64,000 bases of DNA from contig CAWKDD010000001.1 of assembly GCA_963848335.1 (NCBI GenBank), forward strand, positions 868,001 to 932,000, in the 5' to 3' direction. Origin of the DNA: Chersky-840 sp963848335 (GTDB lineage Bacteria > Actinomycetota > Acidimicrobiia > Acidimicrobiales > UBA8190). Each line of letters starts with the position of its first letter. Within the stretch, counting starts at the first letter, position 1. The translations under genes and the position numbers were made by a program. Positions 45,226-54,229 of the stretch are shown in pieces. The notes under the pieces were generated by a model, which was given only the letters and a program-made list of their open reading frames with translations, was not told the origin of the DNA and ran no database searches.

Positions 45226-46641
45226 ATGGCTGGGATCGTGGTCACCGGCGGGGGAGTGGGGGGACTGGTCGCCGCCCTGGTGTTGGCCGAGGACGGCCAC
45301 GACGTCACCTTGCTCGAACGCGACGCGGCCGAGCCCCCGCCGCCCTCGGAGGCCTGGGCGGACTGGGAGCGCCGCGGCGTCAACCAGTTCCGGCTGCTGC
45401 ATTTCTTCCAGCCCCGGTTCCGGATCGACCTCGAGCGCGAGCTCCCCGGCGTGGTGAAGGCCCTCGAGGCGGCCGGGGCCCTGCGCATGAGCCCCATCGG
45501 CGGCGCCCCGGTGGAGATGACCGGCGGGGTCCGTCCCGGCGACGGCGACTTCGAGACGGTGACCGGTCGCCGCCCCGTGGTGGAGGCCGTGCTGGCGGCG
45601 GCGGCACTGGCCACGCCGGGACTGACGGTGCGCCGCGGCGTGGCCGTGGGGGGCCTCGTAGCCGGGGCCCAGGCCGTGCGGGGAGTACCCCACGTCACCG
45701 GCGTGCGCACCACCGAAGGGGAGGAGATCGCCGCCGACCTGGTGGTCGACGCCACCGGCCGGCGGTCCCCGCTGCCGGACTGGCTCGAGTCGGCCGGCGC
45801 CCGCCGCCCCGTCGAGGAGCTCGAGGACTCCGGGTTCGTGTACTACGGACGGCACTTCCGCTCCGCCGACGGAACCACGCCGCCTCCCCTGGGCCCGCTG
45901 GCCCAGGCCTACGGGAGCATCTCGACGCTGACCCTGCCCGCCGACAACGGCACGTGGGGGGTGGGGGTCATCGCCAGCGCGGCGGACAAGGCCATGCGGG
46001 AGCTGCGCCACGCCGAGCGGTGGAGCGCGGTGGTGAACAGTCTCCCCTTGGTGGCTCATTGGCTCGACGGCGAGGCGCTCGAGGACCGGGTCGTCGTCAT
46101 GGCCAAGATCGAGGACCGCCACCGCCGCTTCACCGTGGACGGTGTCCCGGTGGCGACGGGAGTGGTGGCGGTGGCCGACTCATGGGCGTGCACCAACCCG
46201 TCGCTCGGACGGGGGGCGTCGATCGGCATGATGCACGGCCTGGCCCTGCGCGACACGTTGCGCACCGTGGGGGTGGGTGACCCCGCCGCCTTCAGCGCGG
46301 CGTGGTCCGACGCCACCGAGACGGTGGTCGAGCCCTGGTATCAGGCCACGCTCAGCCTCGACCGTCACCGCCTGGCCGACATCGACGCCGAGATCCGTGG
46401 CGAGGCCTACCAACCCCGGGGCGGGGACTGGAACATGATCCAGAGCCTGCTCTTCTCGGCCGGTCAGGATCCCGACTGCCTGCGCGCCGTGTTGTCGGTG
46501 TTCGGGTTGCTGCGGACCGCCGACGAGGTCTTCGCCGACAGCGCGCTGGCCGACAAGATCCTTACCCTCGGCGCGGGCTGGCGCGACGCGCCGAGCTTGG
46601 GACCGAGCCGCGCCGAATTGCTGTCCATCGTGGCGGCCTGA
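45226..46641 (+). CDS. FAD-dependent oxidoreductase
   Basis: 471 residues from ATG 45226, supported by GAGGTG. Dinucleotide fold GGGVGGLVAALVLAEDGHDV at residues 9-28, ADLVVDATGRRSPLPDW (DG motif variant, ATGR) and a C-terminal GVVAVADSWACTNPSLGRGASIGM like the GD motif of flavin monooxygenases. Fits the group of FAD-dependent proteins related to halogenase or geranylgeranyl-reductase-like monooxygenases. It lacks the WxWxIP halogenase motif as far as I see. Substrate unknown. Followed by an epoxide-hydrolase-like gene. Confidence 0.83.
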   Translation: MAGIVVTGGGVGGLVAALVLAEDGHDVTLLERDAAEPPPPSEAWADWERRGVNQFRLLHFFQPRFRIDLERELPGVVKALEAAGALRMSPIGGAPVEMTGGVRPGDGDFETVTGRRPVVEAVLAAAALATPGLTVRRGVAVGGLVAGAQAVRGVPHVTGVRTTEGEEIAADLVVDATGRRSPLPDWLESAGARRPVEELEDSGFVYYGRHFRSADGTTPPPLGPLAQAYGSISTLTLPADNGTWGVGVIASAADKAMRELRHAERWSAVVNSLPLVAHWLDGEALEDRVVVMAKIEDRHRRFTVDGVPVATGVVAVADSWACTNPSLGRGASIGMMHGLALRDTLRTVGVGDPAAFSAAWSDATETVVEPWYQATLSLDRHRLADIDAEIRGEAYQPRGGDWNMIQSLLFSAGQDPDCLRAVLSVFGLLRTADEVFADSALADKILTLGAGWRDAPSLGPSRAELLSIVAA

Positions 46642-46681
46642 CATCTGCCGAGCCCTCCCGGGCCGGAGCGAGGAGCATGTG

Positions 46682-47494
46682 ATGCGCGTCGACGCCAATG
46701 GTGTGGGCATCGAGTACGAGGTCACGGGGGAGGGACCACCCGTCGTGCTCCTGCACGGCTTCCCCGACAGCGGGCGGCTGTGGCGCCATCAGGTGCCCGC
46801 CCTCGTCGAGGCCGGGTTCAGCACCATCGTCCCCGACCTGCGCGGCTACGGCGGCTCGGACCAGCCCGACGAGGTCGCCGCCTACTCCATCCCCTTCCTG
46901 GCCGGCGACGTGGTGGCGGTGATGGACGCCGTGGGCGTGGAGCGGGCCCATGTGGTGGGCCATGACTGGGGGGCGGCACTGGCCTGGGCCTTCGGGGCGC
47001 TGTTGCCCGACCGCGTCGACCGTCTGGTGGCGCTGTCGGTGGGGCACCCCGCCGCCTTCATGTCGGCGGGATACGTCCAGCGCGAGAAGTCGTGGTACAT
47101 GCTGCTGTTCCAATTCGAGGGCGTCGCCGAGCAGTGGCTCTCCAACGACGACTGGGCCAACCTGCGGGCCTGGGGAGCCCACCCCGACGTCGACGGCGTC
47201 ATCGCCGATCTCGAGCGCACCAAGTCGCTCACCCCCGCCCTCAACTACTACCGGGCCAACGTGCCGCCCGAGGCCCTGCTGACCGGGCCCCCCGAGCTTC
47301 CCCCCGTGCAGGCCGACACCATGGGGGTGTGGAGCAGCGGGGACTTCGCCCTCACCGAGGCCCAGATGACCGGTTCGGGGGAGCACGTGTCGGGCTCGTG
47401 GCGCTACGAGCGCATCGAGGGCCCCGGGCACTGGATGCAGCTCGAGGCGGCCGATGCCGTCAACGAGCTGCTGCTGGACTTCCTGCCCGCTTGA
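46682..47494 (+). CDS. Alpha/beta hydrolase, epoxide-hydrolase-like
   Basis: 270 residues, ATG preceded by GGAGCGAGGAG; a GTG three bases earlier is also possible. HGFPDS oxyanion-hole motif, nucleophile elbow GHDWGA with Asp95 (rather than Ser), charged relay His in GPGHWMQLE. Asp nucleophile and HGFPxS favour an epoxide hydrolase or haloalkane-dehalogenase relative. Forty bases after the FAD oxidoreductase, suggesting the pair forms and opens an epoxide. Confidence 0.88.
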   Translation: MRVDANGVGIEYEVTGEGPPVVLLHGFPDSGRLWRHQVPALVEAGFSTIVPDLRGYGGSDQPDEVAAYSIPFLAGDVVAVMDAVGVERAHVVGHDWGAALAWAFGALLPDRVDRLVALSVGHPAAFMSAGYVQREKSWYMLLFQFEGVAEQWLSNDDWANLRAWGAHPDVDGVIADLERTKSLTPALNYYRANVPPEALLTGPPELPPVQADTMGVWSSGDFALTEAQMTGSGEHVSGSWRYERIEGPGHWMQLEAADAVNELLLDFLPA

Positions 47495-47518
47495 GCGAGC
47501 AGTTCGGTCCTCGCCACG

Positions 47519-48550
47519 TCATCGACCAGGCGGGCACCACCGGTCACTGCCCGGCGAGCAGCGCCTGCGCTGACGTCGAGGATCTCGACCGGCTGATCGG
47601 TGCCGAGGAGCCATCAGGTACGATTGGCGGAGGCGACTCCACGACACCGACTCGTGTGGGTAGGTTCGCGCTACGTCTGCCGAGTCGGCTCGACGTCGGC
47701 GGCTCCGAGATCTATCGAGGGCTTGTGACGTGGCGACGCATCGGTCAGTCGTCGGGAAGTCCGGCGCCCGTCGTTCGCGCCGGGCCCGCACGGCCTCCTC
47801 GAAATTCTCGGTGGTGAGACGCACGTACAGCTGGGTGGTGCCCTCGTGGTCCATGTGGCCGTGCAGGCTGCCGGCGTCGAGGCTCGCCCACAGCAGGCGT
47901 TTGGTGAGCTCGATGCCCACCCGGGAGAAGCCGATGATGCGTTCGGCCACCTCGTAGGCGGCGTCGAGGAGCTCGTCGGGGGGCACCACCCGCGACACGA
48001 GGCCGATGCGGTCGGCTTCATCCGCGTCCACGTCGCGCCCGGTGAGCATGATGTCGAAGGCGCGCGACGAGCCCACCGCCCGGGGCAGCAGGTAGCTGAG
48101 GCCGAGCTCGCTCGAGGTGAGGCCGTTGTTGACCCCGGCGGCGCGGAAGTAGGCGTCGTGCGAGGCCACACGGATGTCGGCGGCCACGGCCAGGCAGAAG
48201 CCGCCGCCGATGGCGGGCCCGTTCACGGCCCCGATGACCGGTTGGTGCATCTTGCGCAGGGCCCGGATGACGTCGTCGAGCAGCTCCATCGAGCGCTGGG
48301 CGATCGTCGTGCGCGTGAGACCGGCGATGTTGGGGATGACCCCGGCGTCCTCGAGGTCCGCGCCCGAGCAGAAGGCCCCGCCGGCACCGGTGAGGACCAC
48401 CACGCGGGTGTCGTTGTCGGCACTGGCCGCCTCGAGGGCCTGGCGCAGCGGGATCATCACGTCGAAGGCCATGGCGTTCATGCGCTCGGGACGGTTGAGC
48501 GTGATGCGCGTGACATGGGGACGAGGCGTGTCGACCAGGACGAATCCCAT
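47519..48550 (-). CDS. Enoyl-CoA hydratase/isomerase family protein (extended C-terminus)
   Basis: 343 residues. Crotonase fold: RITLNRPERMNAM, oxyanion motif GAGGAFCSGADLED, the glycine-rich GAVNGPAIGGGFCLAVAADIRVAS, and LGLSYLLPRAVG. The first 270 residues equal a normal enoyl-CoA hydratase and end at RRAPDFPTTD. The last 75 are Arg/Ser-rich (SRSRRRRADSADV) and unlike the family. A single-base shift near 47735 would give a stop, so the tail may be an artefact. Acts in beta-oxidation-type hydration of enoyl-CoA. Downstream member of the acyl-CoA synthetase operon. Confidence 0.85.
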   Translation of the reverse strand: MGFVLVDTPRPHVTRITLNRPERMNAMAFDVMIPLRQALEAASADNDTRVVVLTGAGGAFCSGADLEDAGVIPNIAGLTRTTIAQRSMELLDDVIRALRKMHQPVIGAVNGPAIGGGFCLAVAADIRVASHDAYFRAAGVNNGLTSSELGLSYLLPRAVGSSRAFDIMLTGRDVDADEADRIGLVSRVVPPDELLDAAYEVAERIIGFSRVGIELTKRLLWASLDAGSLHGHMDHEGTTQLYVRLTTENFEEAVRARRERRAPDFPTTDRCVATSQALDRSRSRRRRADSADVARTYPHESVSWSRLRQSYLMAPRHRSAGRDPRRQRRRCSPGSDRWCPPGR

Positions 48551-48556
48551 GACCGC

Positions 48557-49234
48557 TCAGTCTCCCGTGCCGGGCCGCCCGGCGCGCTGGGGAGCGCCTC
48601 CGAGCAGGCGGAAGGTGTTGCAGTAGACCACCTGGCCCCCCGCCGCCTTCCAGTCCGCCCACTGGGCGAACGCCTCGGTGCGCGACCCCCCGAAGTACTT
48701 GGCCATGTGCCGGGCCATGCCCATGTAGGCGGCCTCGGGGTCCTCGGCGTCGAGCTCGTAGAAGTGCATGAAGCGCGGGTCGCCCTCGACGGTGTTGCCA
48801 TAGGTGGTGATGTGGGTGAAGCCCGGCAGGCCGGCAGCGGCGATGTGCCGGATGTGGACGAAGTCGCCCCAGTCGCGCAGGGCCCTGGTGTGCTCGGGCG
48901 CGCTCGGGCTGATCCACACCACGAGCAGGCCGGTGGTGGGCCTCCCCGTCAGGATGCCTTGGCTGGGACGGGGGTGGTGCCCGAAGAGACGGGCCGTGGT
49001 CCCGGGGTGGGGCTCGGGGGCCACGAAGCGGTCGTCGACCTCGGCCACCCCGAGCAAGGTGCCGTCGGCGACGAGCATGGGGAGCTCGTCGCGCCCCGGC
49101 ACGTTGTTGGCCCACCACGTCACCCGGTCGACGCCGGGCCGGGCCAGCAGCTCCGGGGCCCGCTGAGCCGCGTACTGGTCGGGTTCGACGTCGCCGAGCT
49201 CGAGATAGAGACCGGTGGTGATGCGGTCTTCCAC
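48557..49234 (-). CDS. EthD-like / dimeric alpha-beta barrel protein
   Basis: 225 residues. Two ferredoxin-like halves seem present: GVDRVTWWANNVPGRDELPM in the first and DFVHIRHIAAAGLPGFTHITTYGN in the second. FMHFYELDAEDPEAAYMGM resembles EthD-type proteins. Function unknown; EthD proteins accompany degradation and cytochrome P450 systems. Its start lies directly before the stop of the acyl-CoA synthetase, and its stop is 6 nt before the hydratase start, so it sits in a tight three-gene operon. Confidence 0.7.
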   Translation of the reverse strand: MEDRITTGLYLELGDVEPDQYAAQRAPELLARPGVDRVTWWANNVPGRDELPMLVADGTLLGVAEVDDRFVAPEPHPGTTARLFGHHPRPSQGILTGRPTTGLLVVWISPSAPEHTRALRDWGDFVHIRHIAAAGLPGFTHITTYGNTVEGDPRFMHFYELDAEDPEAAYMGMARHMAKYFGGSRTEAFAQWADWKAAGGQVVYCNTFRLLGGAPQRAGRPGTGD

Positions 49235-50884
49235 TCAGGCCTCCAGGGCGCGCTCCCTGGCCCAGCGGTAGTCGGCCTTTCCGGCGGGGGAGCGCACGAT
49301 GTGGGGGAGGAAGGCGATGGCCTTGGGGAGCTTGAAGCGCGCCACGTGCTTGCCCGCTTCGGCCAGGAGCTCCTCGGCGCTCACCGTGTGGCCCTCGGCC
49401 ACCTGCACCAGGGCGACAACCTCTTGTCCCCAGCGCTCGCTGGGCCGTCCCGCCACCACCACGTCGGCCACGGCGGGATGGCCGATGAGGGCTTGCTCGA
49501 CCTCTTCGGCGTAGATCTTCTCGCCCCCGGAGTTGATGGTCACCGAGTCCCGACCGAGCAGCTCGACCTCCCCGTCGGCGAGGGCCCGGGCCCGGTCGCC
49601 GGGAACCGAGTAGTGCTCACCGTCGATGACCGGGAAGGTGCGCGCCGTCTTCTCGGCGTCCCCGAGGTAGCCGAGGGGCACCGAGCCGCGCTGGGCCAGC
49701 CAGCCGACCTCCTCGTCACCGGGCTCGAGCACGCGGGTGAGATCGGCGCTCACCACCACGGTGCCGGGGCCGGGGGCGAAGGTGCCGGTGGACACCGACC
49801 CCGAGGTGGAGTTCACGCCCATCTGCACGCCGGTCTCCGACGCGCCGGCGACGTCGGAGATCAAGATGTTGGGGAGCACCGCCAGAAGGCGTTCCTTGAG
49901 GCCCACGCTGAGCGTGGCCCCGCCGCTGCCGAAGGCCAAGAGCGAGCTGGCGTCGTGCCCACCGCGCTCGAGCTCCTCGACCACGGGACGGGCCATGGCG
50001 TCGCCCACCACCGAGATGCCGATGACGCGCTCGCGCGCCACGGTGTCCCACACGTCCGCCGGGTCCACCGACCGGGTGTTGGTGGGGAAGACCATGGTGG
50101 CTCCCATGGCCATGTAGTAGAAGCACGCCCACTGGGCCGCCCCGTGCATCAGGGGAGGGATCGACATCACGCGGATGTCGCCGGTGGGCAGGACGCGCGC
50201 CGCCAGGTGCTCGTAGCTCTCCACCAGCTCCCAGGTCCCGTAGGTGCGGCCCCCCATGGCGGCCCGGAAGATGTCGTGCTGGCGCCACAGCACGCCCTTG
50301 GGCATGCCGGTGGTGCCCCCCGTGTAGAGGATGTAGAGGTCCTCGGGCGTGGGCTTCACGGGGGGCACCTCGGGTGCGGCCGAGGCCAGGGCGGCCTCGT
50401 AGTCGAAGGCCCCGGGCAGAAGGTCGTGGCCCGACTCGTCGGCCACCTGCAGGAGGAGCTCGAGGCGGGGCAGCGAAGGCAGGACCTTGGCCAGCGTCGG
50501 CGCGAAGGTGGCGTGGTACACCAGGGCCCGGGCGCCCGAATCGGTGAGGAGGTAGCGCAGCTCCTCCTCGACGTAGCGGTAGTTGACGTTGAAGGGGGCC
50601 ACCCGGGCCAGGTACGACCCGATCATCCCCTCGATGAACTCGTTGCAGTTGTGGAGGTAGAGCCCGAGATGGTCCTGGCCCGACTCGTGCCCGGCCAGGG
50701 ACTGCCTCGCCGGGCCGTGGGCGCCCAGCCCGTGCTCGTGGAGGAACGTGGCCAGTCGCCGGGAGCGGTCACGCAGGTCCGCGTAGCTGAGGCGACGGTC
50801 TCCCCACACGATGGCCTCGCGCTCGGGGATGGTGGCGGCCACCGTCTCGAAGACCTGCCCCAGGTTGAAGCGCTCGTCGCTCAC
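49235..50884 (-). CDS. Acyl-CoA synthetase (FadD-like, ANL superfamily)
   Basis: 549 residues, GTG start preceded by GGGGAGGGGGG. P-loop LYILYTGGTTGMPKGVLWRQ (TGGTTGMPKG, as in FadD17/FadD19-like enzymes), AEKTARTFPVIDG, GDRARALADGEVELLGRDSVTINSGGEKIYAEEVE and the A10 Lys in RSPAGKADYRW. Activates an acid, possibly a steroid-type side-chain or a fatty acid, to CoA thioester. First gene of an operon with the EthD-like and enoyl-CoA hydratase genes. Confidence 0.92.
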   Translation of the reverse strand: MSDERFNLGQVFETVAATIPEREAIVWGDRRLSYADLRDRSRRLATFLHEHGLGAHGPARQSLAGHESGQDHLGLYLHNCNEFIEGMIGSYLARVAPFNVNYRYVEEELRYLLTDSGARALVYHATFAPTLAKVLPSLPRLELLLQVADESGHDLLPGAFDYEAALASAAPEVPPVKPTPEDLYILYTGGTTGMPKGVLWRQHDIFRAAMGGRTYGTWELVESYEHLAARVLPTGDIRVMSIPPLMHGAAQWACFYYMAMGATMVFPTNTRSVDPADVWDTVARERVIGISVVGDAMARPVVEELERGGHDASSLLAFGSGGATLSVGLKERLLAVLPNILISDVAGASETGVQMGVNSTSGSVSTGTFAPGPGTVVVSADLTRVLEPGDEEVGWLAQRGSVPLGYLGDAEKTARTFPVIDGEHYSVPGDRARALADGEVELLGRDSVTINSGGEKIYAEEVEQALIGHPAVADVVVAGRPSERWGQEVVALVQVAEGHTVSAEELLAEAGKHVARFKLPKAIAFLPHIVRSPAGKADYRWARERALEA

Positions 50885-50982
50885 CGACCCCCCTCCCCGT
50901 CGACGGCCCAGGTCGGCGGGTCGACGATCACGACGGCACCGTGGCCGTAGGACGGGCGCATGTTATCGGCCAAGATGGGGCG

Positions 50983-51144
50983 ATGGACCGTAACGAGCCC
51001 GTGCCGGAAGCCGACGCGCTCGAGCAGGAGGAGCCCGTCGTGCCCGAGCGCAGCATCCGGGTGCCCCCCGGTCGCGGAGAGGTGCCCGAGGCCGACTGGC
51101 TCGAGCAATCCGTGGCCGAGCCCTTCGACGACGAGGATCGCTGA
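50983..51144 (+). CDS. Small acidic protein with EADALEQ/EADWLEQ repeats
   Basis: 53 residues from ATG 50983 (a GTG at 50941 would add 14). Two copies of a VPEAD-x-LEQ motif, at residues 6-13 and 33-40, ending EPFDDEDR. Small acidic actinobacterial proteins with this motif are conserved, function unknown. Divergent from the acyl-CoA synthetase operon. Confidence 0.65.
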   Translation: MDRNEPVPEADALEQEEPVVPERSIRVPPGRGEVPEADWLEQSVAEPFDDEDR

Positions 51145-51193
51145 GGAAGAGAACCGCCGGTGGCCATCGACGACCCCCGGGGCCGTCGTGTCG

Positions 51194-51436
51194 TCACTGC
51201 TGGTAGTTCTCGACCACCGGCGCGGGACGGGCCTCGACGTCGTCGGGGTCCTGGCCGGCCCCGCGCCGCGCCCGGCGCTGGCGCAGCAGGTCCCAGCACT
51301 GGTCCAGGGCGACCTCGATGGTGCGCAGCTTCTCCGACTCCTCGGGGCTCAGCTCCTCCCCGACGTGCGCCTCCTCGAGGCGGTGCTCCTCCTTGGCGAG
51401 GCGGTTGATCTCGTTGACGATCTGCGTGTCGTCCAT
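51194..51436 (-). CDS. DUF2630 family protein
   Basis: 80 residues from ATG 51436, preceded by GGGAG. Helical: DDTQIVNEINRLAKEEHRL, then LDQCWDLLRQRRARRGAGQDPDD and a C-terminus ENYQQ, the DUF2630 pattern. Cytoplasmic, coiled-coil-like. Function unknown. Sits 58 nt downstream of the Fpg/Nei gene on the same strand. Confidence 0.86.
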   Translation of the reverse strand: MDDTQIVNEINRLAKEEHRLEEAHVGEELSPEESEKLRTIEVALDQCWDLLRQRRARRGAGQDPDDVEARPAPVVENYQQ

Positions 51437-51494
51437 GTCGACTCCCTGTTCTCGGTGTTCCCTGTTCTCGGTATTGGCTGCTCTCGGTATTCGC

Positions 51495-52355
51495 TCAACG
51501 CAACAACTTCGACAGGCGGCGGTCGGCCAAGGGCTTGCCCCCGGTCTGGCACGTGGCGCAGTACTGCAGGGACTTGGTGGCGAACGACACCTCGCGCACG
51601 ACGTCTCCGCACTCGGGGCAGGGCTCGCCCGTCCGGCCGTGGACGCGCATGGCCCGCTTCTTGTCGCCCTTGAGCTCCGAGGCGTCCTGGCCCACGGCGC
51701 GTTCCACGGCCTCGCCCAGCACGCCGACCACGGCAGCATGCAGGCGCTCGACCTCGGCGCGGTCGAGGTTGCGGGCCGGCTTGAAGGGGGAGAGCCGGGC
51801 GACGTGGAGGATCTCGTCGGAGTAGGCGTTGCCGATGCCGGCGATGACCGACTGCGCGGCGAGCACCGTCTTCACGTTGCCCGACGCCCCGGCCAGGAGC
51901 CGGGCCAGGAGCTCGACGTCGAAGGAGGCGTCGAGAGGGTCGACGCCGAGCGTGGCCAACCCCTCCACCTCCTCGGGGTCGTCCACCACCCACAGAGCCA
52001 GGCGCTTCTCGGTCCCCATCTCGGTGACGTCGAATCCCGATCCCCCCTCGAAGCCCATCCGCAGCGCCAGGGGGCTCCGGCTGGGTCGGACCCGCTCGGG
52101 AGGGAGCTTGTCCTTCCACCGCACCCAGCCGCCCCGGGCCAGGTGCATGACGAGCCACCGACCGTCGAGGTCCATGCACAGGTACTTCCCCCGCCGCGTC
52201 ACCGACGTGGCGCGGCGTCCCACCAGAGACGACAACGGGGGCTCCACCGTCTTGAGCGCGGCAATGGCGCCCAGTTCGCAGCGCTGCACCTGCAGACCCG
52301 AGACGCGCTCGGTGAGGAACCGGGTGAGGGCCTCGACCTCGGGCAGTTCGGGCAC
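51495..52355 (-). CDS. Formamidopyrimidine-DNA glycosylase / endonuclease VIII-like (Fpg/Nei)
   Basis: 286 residues from GTG 52355 (PELPEVEAL follows the start, which must be so because Pro2 is the catalytic nucleophile). GGGAGGATCGGGAG lies upstream. Glu3 and Lys of the family, helix-two-turn-helix (IAGIGNAYSDEILHVARLSPFK) and C-terminal zinc finger (CPECGDVVREV, YCATCQTG) are present. Excises oxidised bases and nicks the abasic site. The frame is open far upstream but only this start gives the catalytic Pro. Confidence 0.94.
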   Translation of the reverse strand: MPELPEVEALTRFLTERVSGLQVQRCELGAIAALKTVEPPLSSLVGRRATSVTRRGKYLCMDLDGRWLVMHLARGGWVRWKDKLPPERVRPSRSPLALRMGFEGGSGFDVTEMGTEKRLALWVVDDPEEVEGLATLGVDPLDASFDVELLARLLAGASGNVKTVLAAQSVIAGIGNAYSDEILHVARLSPFKPARNLDRAEVERLHAAVVGVLGEAVERAVGQDASELKGDKKRAMRVHGRTGEPCPECGDVVREVSFATKSLQYCATCQTGGKPLADRRLSKLLR

Positions 52356-52418
52356 CTCCCGATCCTCCCACGCCGGGGCGAGCCCCGAAACGGGTACCGG
52401 CCATGTCACAGTGAAGAG

Positions 52419-54017
52419 GTGGGCCTGGTCGGTGGTGCAAGAGGTCGCCGCCCCCGCCGCGCCGTCGTCGTGGTCCTCCTGGCCGCCCTGCTGCTCGGTG
52501 CGTGCTCGGCGTCTCCCGGTCGCGCCGCGGGGGGGAAGCACCCGTCGAGCACGCCCACGTCGGACGCGGCCGCCACGAGCGCGACGACGACCGCCACCAC
52601 CATCCCGACGTCCACCACCCTCCCGCCCCAACCCCCCGTCACCCCCGTGCAGTGGACGCCGTGCGGCGATCTGCTGTGTGGCACGGTGGCCGTGCCCCTC
52701 GACTACGCCCACCCCGGGCAGGCCACGATCCACATCGCGCTCACGATGCACCGCGCCACGGACCCCTCCCAGCGCATCGGGTCTCTGGTCATCGACCCCG
52801 GCGGCCCGGGGGGGTCGGGGGTGAACGACCTTCCGGCCGAATTGAGCGTGCTCACCCCGGCTCTCCTGGAGCGTTTCGACATCGTGGAATTCGACCCCCG
52901 GGGCGTGGACCGCAGCAGCCCCGTGTGGTGCACCACGCCCAGCACCGGGTCCACGGGATCGTCGGCCCCGGCGGCGTGGAGCCCCCTTCCCGACCCGGTG
53001 CCGAGCACCCCCGCCGCCCAGTTGGCCCTCATCACCAACGACGAGGAGTACGCCGCGCAGTGCAAGTCGATGAGCGGCACCTTGCTCCCCTTCGTCGGCA
53101 CCGTGGACGCGGCCCGCGATCTCGACCGCATCCGCCAGGCCGTGGGTGACGCCCAGTTGACCTACTTCGGCCATTCCTACGGCACCCTCCTGGGCGCCAT
53201 CTACGCCCAGATGTTCCCCACCCACGTGCGGGCCATGGTGCTCGACGGGGCCATCGACCCGGCCATGAGCACCGAGCAGATGGTGATCGAGCAGAGCGAG
53301 AGCTTCGAGAGTGTGCTCGACGACTTCTTTGCGTGGTGCGCGTCGTCGGGGTGCGCGTGGCGCCCGGCGGGAGGCCCGTCGGCCGCCGCGCTGCTGGCGC
53401 TGATCAACCAGAGCCGCCAGCAACGCATCCCCGCCGCATCCGGCCGCAGCACCGGGCCCGGCGAGCTCTACTACGCGTTGCTCGACGGCCTCTACGCCCG
53501 CTCGGACTGGCCGACGCTGGCCGACGCCCTGGCCGCGGCGGCGGGGGGCAACGGCACTCCCGTTCTGGACATGGAGACCACCTACACGACCGCCGGTGGA
53601 TCGAACGCCACCGACGCCGAGACGGCCATCGACTGCCTCGACCATCCCGTGGCGGGGGGCGTGGCGGGACTGCGGACCCTGGCGGCCCAGTCCGCCGGCC
53701 AGGCACCGGTGTTCGGACCTCTGCTGGCCTGGGGCGAGGCCACCTGCGCGGTGTGGCCCTCGTCGAATACCCGGACGCCGGCGCCCACCACCGCGGTGGG
53801 GTCGCCGTCCATCTTGGTGGTGGGGGCCACCAAGGACCCGGCCACCCCCTACGTGTGGGCGCAACGACTCGCCGCCGAGCTCCAGCACGGCGAGCTCGTG
53901 ACGTGGCAGGGCGAGAACCACGTGGCCTACTACTACAGCGCGTGCGTGCGGGCCATCGACCAGGGCTACTTCGTGGCCGGTACCCTCCCCGCTCCCGGCA
54001 CGGTGTGCACCGACTGA
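52419..54017 (+). CDS. Lipoprotein alpha/beta hydrolase, S33 tripeptidyl-aminopeptidase-like
   Basis: 532 residues from GTG 52419. Lipobox LLLGAC with Cys29 after an Arg-rich N-region, then a Ser/Thr/Pro linker. PVQWTPCGDLLCGTVAVPLDY starts the hydrolase, typical of SCO/TAP-type S33 enzymes. VIDPGGPGGSGV oxyanion motif, nucleophile elbow FGHSYGTLLG (Ser), DPATPY Asp region in ILVVGATKDPATPY, His in ENHVAYY. Exported, membrane-anchored peptidase or esterase releasing N-terminal peptides. Confidence 0.88.
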   Translation: MGLVGGARGRRPRRAVVVVLLAALLLGACSASPGRAAGGKHPSSTPTSDAAATSATTTATTIPTSTTLPPQPPVTPVQWTPCGDLLCGTVAVPLDYAHPGQATIHIALTMHRATDPSQRIGSLVIDPGGPGGSGVNDLPAELSVLTPALLERFDIVEFDPRGVDRSSPVWCTTPSTGSTGSSAPAAWSPLPDPVPSTPAAQLALITNDEEYAAQCKSMSGTLLPFVGTVDAARDLDRIRQAVGDAQLTYFGHSYGTLLGAIYAQMFPTHVRAMVLDGAIDPAMSTEQMVIEQSESFESVLDDFFAWCASSGCAWRPAGGPSAAALLALINQSRQQRIPAASGRSTGPGELYYALLDGLYARSDWPTLADALAAAAGGNGTPVLDMETTYTTAGGSNATDAETAIDCLDHPVAGGVAGLRTLAAQSAGQAPVFGPLLAWGEATCAVWPSSNTRTPAPTTAVGSPSILVVGATKDPATPYVWAQRLAAELQHGELVTWQGENHVAYYYSACVRAIDQGYFVAGTLPAPGTVCTD

Positions 54018-54229
54018 GTTCGGGCCTGGGCTGAGGCTTCCCCGGCCTGCTTCGGCCATGCGCGGCTCGTCGCGCCCGGCACGCGATCATGGTCGCGCCG
54101 GCTCGACGTCAGACGGTCCGCCGTCGCGGGCACCGACGACCGGATGCCCGGCGAAGACACCCACCGTCGCAGGGAGGATGTGTGCCGCCAGGCGAACCGC
54201 CCCAGGCCTCGCCCTACCATGCCTCGCCC

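Noticed and set aside
43537..46122. 861-codon reading of the acyl-CoA synthetase
   Set aside because: The first 345 codons are antisense to the FAD oxidoreductase; the ATG at 45087 has GGAGG and the family's start.
47846..50950. 1,034-codon plus-strand ORF
   Set aside because: Mirror of the hydratase/EthD/acyl-CoA synthetase operon; Gly/His/Val-rich shadow of GC-rich coding DNA.
51318..54059. Very long frames running past the Fpg and S33 starts
   Set aside because: Only the parts starting at 52355 (-) and 52419 (+) have catalytic residues, ribosome sites or a lipobox.
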